64,000 nucleotides of DNA from positions 248,001-312,000 of the forward strand of contig NZ_FNPT01000001.1 of the NCBI RefSeq assembly GCF_900107375.1. Direction: 5' to 3'. Numbering within the stretch: position 1 is the stretch's first letter; each line of letters opens with the position of its first letter. The notes under the pieces were generated by a model that was not told where the DNA came from, did not search any database, and was given only the letters and a program-made list of their open reading frames with translations. Both the position numbers and the translations under genes were made by a program. Shown here one piece after another: positions 9,072 through 16,702 of this stretch. This DNA comes from Lysobacter sp. yr284 (GTDB taxonomy: Bacteria > Pseudomonadota > Gammaproteobacteria > Xanthomonadales > Xanthomonadaceae).

Positions 9072-10714
9072 CTGAAGAAACCCGTCGCAAGCTTTCCCTG
9101 AAGCGCGCCAGCGACGCCGCGGCCGAAGCGCCGCGCCTGGAAGAACGCCTGCACAAAGTGCTCGCGCAAGCGGGCCTGGGCTCGCGCCGCGCCCTGGAGC
9201 AGCGCATCGCCGACGGCCTGGTCAAGGTCAACGGCGAGACCGCCCAGGTCGGGGTGAGCATCAAGGGCGGCGACAAGATCGAACTGGACGGCCGCAGCTT
9301 CGTCGCCAGCGCGCTGACCGAACCCTCGCGCGTGCTGATGTACAACAAGCCCGAAGGCGAAGTCACCACCCGCGAAGACCCCGAAGGCCGCCCGACCATC
9401 TTCGATTCGCTGCCCGCGCTCAAGGGCGCGCGCTGGATCGCGATCGGCCGCCTCGACATCAACACCACCGGCCTGCTCCTGCTCACCACCGACGGCGAGC
9501 TGGCCAACGCGCTGATGCACCCCTCCTTCGAAGTCGAGCGCGAATACGTCTGCCGCGTGCGCGCTCCCGAGGGCGAGGAGACCGTGCCGGACAATCTGGT
9601 CGACCGCCTCGCCCGCGGCGTGTCGCTCGAGGACGGCCCGGCCAAGTTCGACGAGATCGAACGCATCGGCGGCACCGACTCGCACGACTGGTTCCGGGTC
9701 GTGGTCAAGGAAGGCCGCAACCGCGAAGTGCGCCGCCTGTGGGAATCGCAGGGCTGCCAGGTCAGCCGGCTCAAGCGCATCCGCTACGGCGGCGTGGCGC
9801 TGCCGCGCGAGCTGCTGCGCGGGCATTCGCAGGAACTGGCCGGCGACAAGGTCGAGACGCTGCGCAAGGAGCTGGGCCTGGAAGAAGGCCAGCCCTCGGC
9901 GCTGACCCTGCAGCCGGTGATCGGCCAGCGCAAGGCGGCCAAGTCGACCGTGCACCTGTCCGGCGAACGCGCGCACGGCTACGTCGGCGGCCACAACACC
10001 GCCGACGAGGGCCGCGAGCTGCGCCGCTTCGACCATGTCCGCGAAGACCGCGGCGGCCGCGGCCGCGGCGGCCCGCGCAAGCACGGCGGGCTCACGGTCA
10101 GCGGCGAAGCCGCGGCCAAGCAGTCCAACAAGCCGTTCAAGACCCGCAAGGAAAAGGGCGTCAAGCCGCTGCCCGAGGGCAATCCGGCAGCGTTCCGCAC
10201 CTGGTACGTGCCCGAGGGCGTCGAGACCGGCCCCAGCGGCCACCGCAATCCCGACGGCCGCGGCAAGAAGGGCGGCGGCGGCGGCGGTAAGCCGGCCGGC
10301 GCCGGTGCCGGTGCGCGCGCCGGCGGCCGCGGCCGCTCCCAAGGCGGCGCCGGTTTCGGCGGCGCGGGCGGCGGCAACAGCCCCTACGGCGGTGGCGGCG
10401 GTGCCGGCAACGGCGGCCGCAGCCAGGGTCAGGGCCAGCGCGCGGCGCGGCCCTACGGCCACCCGGGCAACGCCCCGAGCTTCCCCTCCGACCACGCCAA
10501 TCCGGGCGGCTTCAACCCCTACGGCGGCGAGCGCCCCGCGCGCGGCAACGCCCGCCCGGCCGGCGGCAAGCCGGGCGCCGGTCGCGCCGGCGCTCGTCCG
10601 GGCGGCGGCGGCAACGCCCGTCCGGGCGGCAATGCCCGTCCCGGCGGCGCGCCGCGTCCGGGCGGCCCGCGCGGCGGCGGACGCCCCGGTGGCGGTCGCG
10701 GCCCTCGCGGCTAA
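9068..10714 (+). CDS. rluB: 23S rRNA pseudouridine synthase B with long Gly/Arg/Pro-rich C-terminus
   Basis: This 548-residue protein has an N-terminal S4 RNA-binding domain (LHKVLAQAGLGSRRALEQRI, about residues 26-75). An RsuA-type pseudouridine synthase domain follows with the catalytic Asp in GRLDINTTGLLLL (D130) and the KEGRNREVRRLW motif. It should convert U2605 of 23S rRNA to pseudouridine. After about residue 300 the protein becomes a disordered RGG-like tail with repeats such as GGGGAGN and NARPGG, roughly doubling its length. Such tails often bind RNA. It overlaps scpB and ends just before a strong hairpin. Confidence 0.92.
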   Translation: MTEETRRKLSLKRASDAAAEAPRLEERLHKVLAQAGLGSRRALEQRIADGLVKVNGETAQVGVSIKGGDKIELDGRSFVASALTEPSRVLMYNKPEGEVTTREDPEGRPTIFDSLPALKGARWIAIGRLDINTTGLLLLTTDGELANALMHPSFEVEREYVCRVRAPEGEETVPDNLVDRLARGVSLEDGPAKFDEIERIGGTDSHDWFRVVVKEGRNREVRRLWESQGCQVSRLKRIRYGGVALPRELLRGHSQELAGDKVETLRKELGLEEGQPSALTLQPVIGQRKAAKSTVHLSGERAHGYVGGHNTADEGRELRRFDHVREDRGGRGRGGPRKHGGLTVSGEAAAKQSNKPFKTRKEKGVKPLPEGNPAAFRTWYVPEGVETGPSGHRNPDGRGKKGGGGGGKPAGAGAGARAGGRGRSQGGAGFGGAGGGNSPYGGGGGAGNGGRSQGQGQRAARPYGHPGNAPSFPSDHANPGGFNPYGGERPARGNARPAGGKPGAGRAGARPGGGGNARPGGNARPGGAPRPGGPRGGGRPGGGRGPRG

Positions 10715-10740
10715 ACGCCAGCGGGCCGTACCGAGGTGAC

Positions 10741-10770
10741 CGACGAAGGGCGCGCGAGCGCCCTTCGTCG
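10741..10770 (+). terminator. Hairpin after rluB
   Basis: A perfect 13-bp stem (10741-10753 with 10758-10770) has a GCGA loop and begins 26 bases after the rluB stop. There is no clear T-run, so it may act with Rho or as a 3'-end stabiliser rather than as a classical terminator. Confidence 0.6.
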
Positions 10771-10961
10771 TCTCCGAAGCCGGCGCATATCGGACAACGC
10801 CGGCAAACCAGCCGGCAACATCGGCAAACAACAGCGAATCCCTGCGCCCACGACCGCCCGCGCGCAATCCGTCGGGCGACACCGCAGTGTTTCGCCACGG
10901 TCACTTGTGCAATGCACAATTCCTGCCATTTTCGTAGCGTCCCTGCGCAGGAGTGCCTGTC

Positions 10962-12149
10962 ATGAACCTTCCCGCCTCCGCCGTGCCCGTCGCGGCCCTG
11001 TCCTTGCGCGACCGCGTCGACGACGCCCTGGACCGCGCCCTGGCCGAACGCCGCCTGGTCGGCGCGGTGGTCCTGGTCGCGCGCGACGGCGAACCGGTCT
11101 ACCGCCGCGCCGCCGGCCAGGCCGACCGCGAGTCCGACCGGCTGATGCGCGAGGACACGATCTTCCTGTTGGCCTCGGTGACCAAGCCCATCGTCGCCGC
11201 CGCGGCGCTCAAGCTGGCAGAGCAGGGCCGGATCGACCTGGACGCGCCGGCGACCCGCTGGCTGCCGCAGTTCCGCCCGCAGCTCGCCGACGGCAGCGCG
11301 CCGGAGATTTCGCTGCGCCAGTTGCTCGCCCACCGCTCCGGCCTGAGCTACCGCTTCGGCGAGCCGGCCGGCAGCGACTACGACATCCACGAGGTGTCCG
11401 ACGGCTTCGACCAGCCCGGCCTGGACATCGACGAGAACCTGCGCCGCCTCGGCGCCACCCGGCTGCGCTTCGCGCCCGATACCGGCTTCAAGTATTCGCT
11501 GGGCCTGGACGTGCTCGGCGCAGCGCTGGCGCGCGCCACCGACACGCCGCTGCCGCAGCTGGTGCAGGAGCTGATCGCCGCGCCGCTGGCGATGGCCGAC
11601 ACCGGCTTCCAGGTCGCCGACTACAAGCGCCTGGCCGCGCACTACAGCGACGGCCTCGCCGCCGACGGCTCGCGCCGGCCGCTGCGCATGCACGACGGCA
11701 GCGAAGTGGCGTTCTTCGACGGCGTCCTGCGCTACGCCCCGGGCCGGATCGAAAAGGCCGCCTCCTACCCCTCCGGCGGCGCCGGCATGGCCGGCACCGC
11801 CGGCGACGTGCTCAAGCTGCTGGAAGCGCTGCGCCGCGATGGCGGCGAGGCATTGGCGCCCGAATCGGCGGCCGCGATGATGCGCGCGCACACCCCGGCC
11901 CCGATCGAAGGCCTGGACCCGGGCTGGGGCTACGGCTACGGCGCCGCGGTGCTGCTCGACCCCGTCGCCGCGGCCACCCCGCAATCGCGCGGCACCTTCG
12001 CCTGGGGCGGCGTGTACGGGCATTCCTGGTTCATCGACCCGCAGCGCGGGTTGAGCGTGGTGGCGCTGACCAACACCGCGCTGGAGGGGATGAGCGGGCA
12101 GTTCACCCTCGACCTGCGCGATGCGGTGTACGCCGGGCTGGACGTCTGA
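10962..12149 (+). CDS. Serine hydrolase of the beta-lactamase/penicillin-binding-protein (AmpC-like) superfamily
   Basis: This protein has 395 residues from ATG 10962, chosen because AGGAG sits eight bases upstream; a GTG nine bases earlier lies within that Shine-Dalgarno. It carries the SxxK nucleophile motif (LLASVTKP, Ser about residue 72), the LLAHRSGLSY segment characteristic of class C-type esterases and peptidases, and a glycine-rich C-terminal region (FAWGGVYGHSWFIDP). No signal peptide is obvious, so the enzyme is probably cytoplasmic. The substrate (ester, D-amino acid peptide or similar) cannot be predicted. Confidence 0.85.
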   Translation: MNLPASAVPVAALSLRDRVDDALDRALAERRLVGAVVLVARDGEPVYRRAAGQADRESDRLMREDTIFLLASVTKPIVAAAALKLAEQGRIDLDAPATRWLPQFRPQLADGSAPEISLRQLLAHRSGLSYRFGEPAGSDYDIHEVSDGFDQPGLDIDENLRRLGATRLRFAPDTGFKYSLGLDVLGAALARATDTPLPQLVQELIAAPLAMADTGFQVADYKRLAAHYSDGLAADGSRRPLRMHDGSEVAFFDGVLRYAPGRIEKAASYPSGGAGMAGTAGDVLKLLEALRRDGGEALAPESAAAMMRAHTPAPIEGLDPGWGYGYGAAVLLDPVAAATPQSRGTFAWGGVYGHSWFIDPQRGLSVVALTNTALEGMSGQFTLDLRDAVYAGLDV

Positions 12150-12241
12150 GGCCAGGCCGACCGGCCTACGGACGCGGCCCGCGCCGCGCCTGAAGGGGAG
12201 CGTTTGCGCCCCGATCGTTCGAATACAACGGCCGCTCCGTG

Positions 12242-12374
12242 CAGGAGCGGCGCAAGCCGCGACCGCGCCAACGCAACTGCGACGACAGCCGCCCGCGAGC
12301 GGCCCGGCGGCGAACGCTTGCCCACGGTTGCGGCGCGATCGGCCGCCCTGCGGTCGCGGCTCGCGCCGCTCCTA
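12242..12374. repeat. Inverted pair of a dispersed REP-like repeat (CAGGAGCGGCGCAAGCCGCG)
   Basis: Two 25-base arms (12242-12266 and the reverse complement at 12350-12374) agree at 23 positions and share GGAGCGGCGC-AGCCGCGACC. Each arm is itself partly palindromic (GCGGC-GCCGC). This looks like the short palindromic repeats common in intergenic regions of Lysobacter and Xanthomonas. The pair fills the gap between two convergent genes. Confidence 0.65.
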
Positions 12375-12388
12375 CAGGGGCCAGCCGA

Positions 12389-12856
12389 CTACAGGCCCAG
12401 CTCGCCCAGGCCCGGGTGATCGTCCGGACGCCGCCCTTGCGGCCAGTGGAACTTGCGCTCGCCGGCGGCGATGGGACGGTCGTTGATGCTGGCGATGCGC
12501 AGCGCCATGCGGCCGTCGTCGGCGAATTCCCAGTTCTCGTTGCCGTAGCTGCGGTACCACTGCCCCGAATCGTCGCGCCATTCGTAGGCGAAGCGCACCG
12601 CGATGCGGTGGCCGTCGTGCGCCCACAGTTCCTTGATCAGCCGGTACTCCAGTTCGCGGCTCCACTTGCGCTGCAGGAACGCGGCGACCGCCTCGCGGCC
12701 CTCGACGAACTCGGCGCGATTGCGCCAGCGGGTGTCGGCGGTATAGGCCTGGGCGACGCGCTCGGGATCGCGCGAGTTCCAGGCGTCCTCGGCCAGGCGC
12801 ACCTTGTGCGCGGCGGTGTCGCGGGTGAACGGGGGCAGCGGCGGACGCGGTTCCAT
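12389..12856 (-). CDS. DUF1348 family (SnoaL/NTF2-like fold) protein
   Basis: This 155-residue protein starts at ATG 12856 with AGGAG upstream. It shows the DUF1348 pattern: [55 protein letters not shown] and VRFAYEWRD, ending in [13 protein letters not shown]. Members are small NTF2-like proteins with a hydrophobic pocket, but their reaction is unknown. It is divergently oriented to a TetR gene and shares three operators with it, so it is probably the regulator's main target. Confidence 0.85.
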   Translation of the reverse strand: MEPRPPLPPFTRDTAAHKVRLAEDAWNSRDPERVAQAYTADTRWRNRAEFVEGREAVAAFLQRKWSRELEYRLIKELWAHDGHRIAVRFAYEWRDDSGQWYRSYGNENWEFADDGRMALRIASINDRPIAAGERKFHWPQGRRPDDHPGLGELGL

Positions 12857-12873
12857 GGGGGCTCCTGGTCGAT

Positions 12874-12956
12874 GTAGACAGATTTGTCTACCTGCACGCT
12901 ACGCCTTGTAGACGAAGCTGTCTACATCGATGGCGCACGTAGACGAACCGGTCTAC
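12874..12956. promoter_or_regulatory. Three palindromic TetR operators (GTAGAC-N6-GTCTAC)
   Basis: Perfect inverted repeats GTAGAC-N6-GTCTAC occur at 12874-12891, 12908-12925 and 12939-12956. Centre-to-centre distances are 34 and 31 bases, about three helical turns, so bound dimers would lie on nearly the same DNA face. They fill the gap between the DUF1348 gene and the TetR gene and should let the regulator repress both promoters. Confidence 0.8.
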
Positions 12957-12965
12957 CATCGGGCC

Positions 12966-13562
12966 ATGCCTGCCCGCACCGCCGACCGCCGTACCGCCCA
13001 ATCCGGCGCCGCCGCGCCCGCAAGCGCGCGCGAGCGCATCCTGCAGACCGCGCACGACCTGTTCTATCTCGAAGGCGTCCGCGCCACCGGCATCGACCGG
13101 GTCATCGCCGAGTCGGGCGTGACCAAGGTGACGCTGTACCGGCACTACCCGAGCAAGAACGAGTTGATCCTGGCGTTCCTGGACTACCGCCACGAGCGCT
13201 GGATGGCCTGGTTCGACGCCGCCCTGCGCCGCTTCGGCGACGACCCGGCGGCCTTGGCGCCGACGCTGGCCGAATGGTTCGCGCATCCGCAGTTCCGCGG
13301 CTGCGCCTTCATCAATACCGTGGCCGAACTCGGGCCGGCGCTGCCGCAGGCGCTCGAGCGCGCGCGCGCGCACAAGCGCGCGATGCAGGCGCGCATCGCC
13401 GCGCTGCTGCCGGCGGGAGCGGCGCGCGAGACCCGCGCGCGCACGCTCGCGGTGGCGGTCGATGGCGCGATCGTGCGCGCGGCCTGCGATGGCGACGCCG
13501 CCGATGCGCTGGACGCCCTGCGCAGCGTGGTGGCGACGACGCTGGCGAAAAAGCCGCGCTGA
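12966..13562 (+). CDS. TetR/AcrR family transcriptional regulator
   Basis: This 198-residue protein starts at ATG 12966. An upstream in-frame ATG at 12930 is rejected because translation from it would run through the third operator. The N-terminal helix-turn-helix reads ARERILQTAHDLFYLEGVRA, then TGIDRVIAESGVTKVTLYRHYPSKNEL. The C-terminal ligand-binding domain contains FINTVAELG. It is predicted to repress itself and the divergent DUF1348 gene through three GTAGAC palindromes. The inducer is unknown. Confidence 0.92.
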   Translation: MPARTADRRTAQSGAAAPASARERILQTAHDLFYLEGVRATGIDRVIAESGVTKVTLYRHYPSKNELILAFLDYRHERWMAWFDAALRRFGDDPAALAPTLAEWFAHPQFRGCAFINTVAELGPALPQALERARAHKRAMQARIAALLPAGAARETRARTLAVAVDGAIVRAACDGDAADALDALRSVVATTLAKKPR

Positions 13563-13809
13563 GCGGCGCGTTCACTACGTTTCCCGCAAGCGCCGGCCGG
13601 CGCCGTCCGCGCCGGAATCCACGCGGGACTGCGCACGCACCCTTGCCGCAGGCGCCGACGCGCTTCCCGAAAAACGCCCTCGCGCGCATTCATCCGACCG
13701 CGTAGGCGCTTTTCGCGTGACCCTCGTTGCCACTTCACACAGGCTCCATACGCGCTTCGCCTTCGGCGGACACACTGCGGCGCAACACCCCCCAGCCGAG
13801 GTCCGCGCC

Positions 13810-14964
13810 ATGCTCACCGATACCGCCCGTTTCGATTGCGACCTGGTCGTGGTCGGCGCCAGTTTCGCCGGCGCCGCCTGCGCGCTGGCGGCGGCGCGCG
13901 CCGGCCTGCGCGTGGTCGTGCTGGAACGCAAGCGCGATCCGGGCGACAAGCTGCGCACCACCGGCATCGTGGTCAAGGAAGCGGCCGAACAGACCTGGCT
14001 CAGCCGCGCCCCGGCCAGTTGCGTGCACCGGGTCGAGCGCGTGCGCCTGTATTCGCCGAACCTGCGCAGCATGGCGCTGAGCGCGCCGGGCTATTACTTC
14101 CTCACCACCGACACGCCGCGGCTGATGCGCTGGCTCGCGCAGGAGCTGCAACGCCACGGCGTCGACCTGCGCCTGGGCGCCTCGTTCACCCAGGCCGAAC
14201 GCGACGAGGAAGGCTGGCGCGTCGAGGGCGTCGGCCGCGCGCGCTTCCTGGTCGGCGCCGACGGCGCCAAGTCGCGCGTGGCCGAACGCACCGGCCTGGG
14301 CCGCACCCACGAGTTCCTGTACGGAATCGAATACGAATTCCCCGGCGCATCGCTGCCCGAGTCCGGCGCCCTGCACTGCTTCGTCAGCAAGCGCTACGCG
14401 CCGGGCTACATCGGCTGGGTCGCGCAGAACCCGACCGGCGTGCAGGCCGGCCTGGCGCTGCGCCACGATCCCGAGCGCGCGCGCGTGCCCGACATCGACG
14501 GCTTCCTGGCGCGGGTGCGCGACGCGGTCGGCCTCGCCCCGGACCTGCAACCGGCCGCCACCCGCGCCGGGCTGATCCCCTGCGGCGGCCCGGTGTTCCC
14601 GCTGGCGCGCAACGGCGCGATGCTGACCGGCGACGCCGCCGGCATCGTCTCGCCGGTCACCGCCGGCGGCATCCATTCGGCCTGGGCGCACGGCGAAACC
14701 CTCGGCCAGGCCATCGCGCTGCACGCGCGCGGCGTCGGCCCCGCGCCGGAGTCCATCGCCGAAGACGCGGCCCCGCGCTTCCGCCGCAAGCGCGCGCTGC
14801 GCTGGGCCTTCGACCGGTTCCAGTTCGACTGGCCGTTCGACCTGCTGCTGAATTCCACGCCGCTGCGCTGGGCGGCCGAGCAGGTGTACTTCCACAAGCG
14901 CGGGATGAGCGAAGAAGAAATCCAGGCCGATGCGGCGCGCTCGCGGGCGTCGGAGCATTACTGA
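13810..14964 (+). CDS. FAD-dependent oxidoreductase, geranylgeranyl-reductase-like family
   Basis: This 384-residue protein starts at ATG 13810 (MLTDTARFDCDLVVVG). It has an N-terminal Rossmann FAD motif (VVGASFAGAACALAAARAGL, residues 13-32, with Ala replacing the second Gly), then a dinucleotide-binding acid after VVVLERK. The middle segment LVGADGAKS and the C-terminal AMLTGDAAGIVSPVTAGGI (GD motif contacting FAD ribityl) are typical of the group that includes geranylgeranyl reductases and aromatic hydroxylases. The upstream extension of the frame is poor in complexity. The substrate is unknown. Confidence 0.8.
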   Translation: MLTDTARFDCDLVVVGASFAGAACALAAARAGLRVVVLERKRDPGDKLRTTGIVVKEAAEQTWLSRAPASCVHRVERVRLYSPNLRSMALSAPGYYFLTTDTPRLMRWLAQELQRHGVDLRLGASFTQAERDEEGWRVEGVGRARFLVGADGAKSRVAERTGLGRTHEFLYGIEYEFPGASLPESGALHCFVSKRYAPGYIGWVAQNPTGVQAGLALRHDPERARVPDIDGFLARVRDAVGLAPDLQPAATRAGLIPCGGPVFPLARNGAMLTGDAAGIVSPVTAGGIHSAWAHGETLGQAIALHARGVGPAPESIAEDAAPRFRRKRALRWAFDRFQFDWPFDLLLNSTPLRWAAEQVYFHKRGMSEEEIQADAARSRASEHY

Positions 14965-14992
14965 GCCACGGCGCGCCGTCGTCGTTCCTGTT

Positions 14993-15026
14993 CACCGTCG
15001 TTCCGGCGAAAGCCGGAATGACGGTG
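14993..15026. repeat. Palindromic dispersed repeat, possible bidirectional terminator
   Basis: A 15-bp stem (14993-15007 with 15012-15026, one G-T pair) has a GAAA-type loop and contains GTTCCGGCGAAAGCCGGAAT. This is the form of a widespread Xanthomonadaceae palindromic repeat. It lies between two convergent genes, where it could end transcription from both sides. Confidence 0.65.
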
Positions 15027-15099
15027 TATAGGCATTGCGGGCGCGCGGTTGCGCGTACGCGCAGGCCTAGACAGCCTGCGCGGCACCGCCGGCACAAGC

Positions 15100-15897
15100 T
15101 CAGGCCAGCTCGAACCGGTCGCCGTCCAGCATCGCCGGGAACCGCTGCCGGTGCGCGGCCAGTTCCGCCGCCTGCAGGGTCGTGGTGACCACCACTTCCT
15201 CGTCGGTGCATTCGCTGATCGGCTGGCCGAGGAAATCGATCACGGCGCTGTCGCCGGAATAATGCAGGCCGTTGCCGTCGGTGCCGACGCGGTTGAGGCC
15301 GGCGACGTAGCACAGGTTCTCGATCGCGCGCGCGCGCAACAGGGTCTTCCACGGATAGGCGCGCGCCGACGGCCAGTTGGCGACGTACAGCAGCAGGTCG
15401 TAGTCGAGCGCGCCGGCGCGCTCGACGTCGTAACGGTTGCGCGAGAACACCGGGAAGCGCAGGTCGTAGCAGACCAGCGGGCAGATCCGCCAGCCCTTCC
15501 ATTCCACGCTGAGCCGGTCGCGGCCGGCGGCGTAGCGCTCGTGCTCCTTGGCGTAGCGGAACAGGTGGCGCTTGTCGTAAGTCTGCAGCGCGCCGTCGGG
15601 CGTGGCGAACAGCAGCCGGTTGAACACGCCTTCGTCGCTGCGCAGTTGCACGCTGCCGCAGACCGCGGCGCCCAGGCGCGCGGCCTGCTCGCGGATCCAG
15701 GCCACGGTCGGGCCGTCCATGGTCTCGGCGTTGCCGATGGCCTCGTTGCTGAAGCCGCTGGTGAAGGTCTCCGGCAGCAGCACCAGGTCGGTGATGCCCT
15801 GGGCCTGGCCGATCAACTCGCCGTAGTATTCGCGGTTGCCGGCGGGGTCGTGCCAGCGGGTGGCGCCTTGGATCAGGGTGATGCGCAGATCGTTCAT
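15100..15897 (-). CDS. Carbon-nitrogen hydrolase, omega-amidase (YafV/Nit2-like)
   Basis: This 265-residue protein starts at ATG 15897 (MNDLRITLIQGATRWHD). It has the nitrilase-superfamily triad: E43 in LLPETFTSGF, K109 in YDKRHLF and C143 in CPLVCYDLRFP. The SGFSNEA and YDLRFPVFSRN segments fit omega-amidases, which hydrolyse 2-oxoglutaramate or 2-oxosuccinamate formed by glutamine or methionine-salvage transaminases. A methionine-type aminotransferase occurs elsewhere in the window (43050-44198), a functional but not positional link. The enzyme is probably cytoplasmic. Confidence 0.85.
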   Translation of the reverse strand: MNDLRITLIQGATRWHDPAGNREYYGELIGQAQGITDLVLLPETFTSGFSNEAIGNAETMDGPTVAWIREQAARLGAAVCGSVQLRSDEGVFNRLLFATPDGALQTYDKRHLFRYAKEHERYAAGRDRLSVEWKGWRICPLVCYDLRFPVFSRNRYDVERAGALDYDLLLYVANWPSARAYPWKTLLRARAIENLCYVAGLNRVGTDGNGLHYSGDSAVIDFLGQPISECTDEEVVVTTTLQAAELAAHRQRFPAMLDGDRFELA

Positions 15898-15990
15898 GAG
15901 GGTCGGCCGGGCATACGTGCTGCCGGCATTATGACCCGCCACCGCGTCGTTGGCGCGCGACCCGCGCCGCGAATGGCGTACGCCGGCGCC

Positions 15991-16578
15991 CTATTCCCAG
16001 AACCGGTAGTCATAAGCGAATGCCCGGCGCCAGGCGTCCGCCGCCGGATCAGCCATGATCCGGCGCGCGTCGCCGAAGCGGCGCTCGCGCTCGCGCAAGG
16101 CCGCGGCGATGTCCGAGCGGTCGACCGCTTCGATCAGGTGGCCGTCGATGAACACCAACTCGCGCAGGCGCATATAGTTCCAGGCCGGTGGCGAGCCGCG
16201 GCCGGGCCGCTCGCAGGCGTCGCCGTCGCCGATCAACAGCCCGCCGCCGAAATCCAAGAGCAGGCCGAGCCCCGAGTAGCAGCTGCTGAAGCCCCGCTCG
16301 CGGTCGCAGCGCGGCGCCACGCCGTTGATCGCCGGCCCGGCGCCCAGACGCGGTTTTTTCGCCGACGGCGCGGACACGGCATGGTCCAGCATCAGCTCGT
16401 CGAGCCACAGCCGCGCGTCGACGCGGTAATGCACCAGCCAGCCGCGATCGAGCGCGGTGTAGTTGCGGACCGGCTCCAGGCCGTGTGCGAACGGATCGAA
16501 CAGCGCGCCGCCGGCCCAGCAGACCAAGTCGCAGGCGGCGCCCTCGAACAGGACTTGGTCGCTCAGCTGCTGGGTCAT
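15991..16578 (-). CDS. Hypothetical protein downstream of the P450 gene
   Basis: This 195-residue protein starts at ATG 16578 (MTQQLSDQVLFEGAAC). It is not recognised. Visible features are a Tyr/Trp/Leu-rich core (NYTALDRGWLVHYRVDARLW), five Cys residues, a Gly-rich strand pair (GLGLLLDFGGGLLIGDGDA), and a helical C-terminus (AALRERERRFGD). There is no signal peptide or membrane segment. It lies 124 bases downstream of the P450 gene on the same strand, so it could belong to the P450/peptide operon, but its weak ribosome site makes this uncertain. Confidence 0.65.
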   Translation of the reverse strand: MTQQLSDQVLFEGAACDLVCWAGGALFDPFAHGLEPVRNYTALDRGWLVHYRVDARLWLDELMLDHAVSAPSAKKPRLGAGPAINGVAPRCDRERGFSSCYSGLGLLLDFGGGLLIGDGDACERPGRGSPPAWNYMRLRELVFIDGHLIEAVDRSDIAAALRERERRFGDARRIMADPAADAWRRAFAYDYRFWE

Positions 16579-16702
16579 GGCCGACGGCCACGCGCGGGAA
16601 GCGCGCGCTGCCGCAGGCCGCGCGGCGCGGACGCCTTCACGGCGGCGCACCACGGCAACGCGGTTGCCCGCCCATCGCGCTTCGGCGCCGTCGCCGCGCG
16701 CG

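Noticed and set aside
10281-10700. Tandem repeat array or CRISPR-like structure
   Set aside because: The repeats encode the Gly/Arg/Asn-rich tail of RluB in frame and have no spacer structure.
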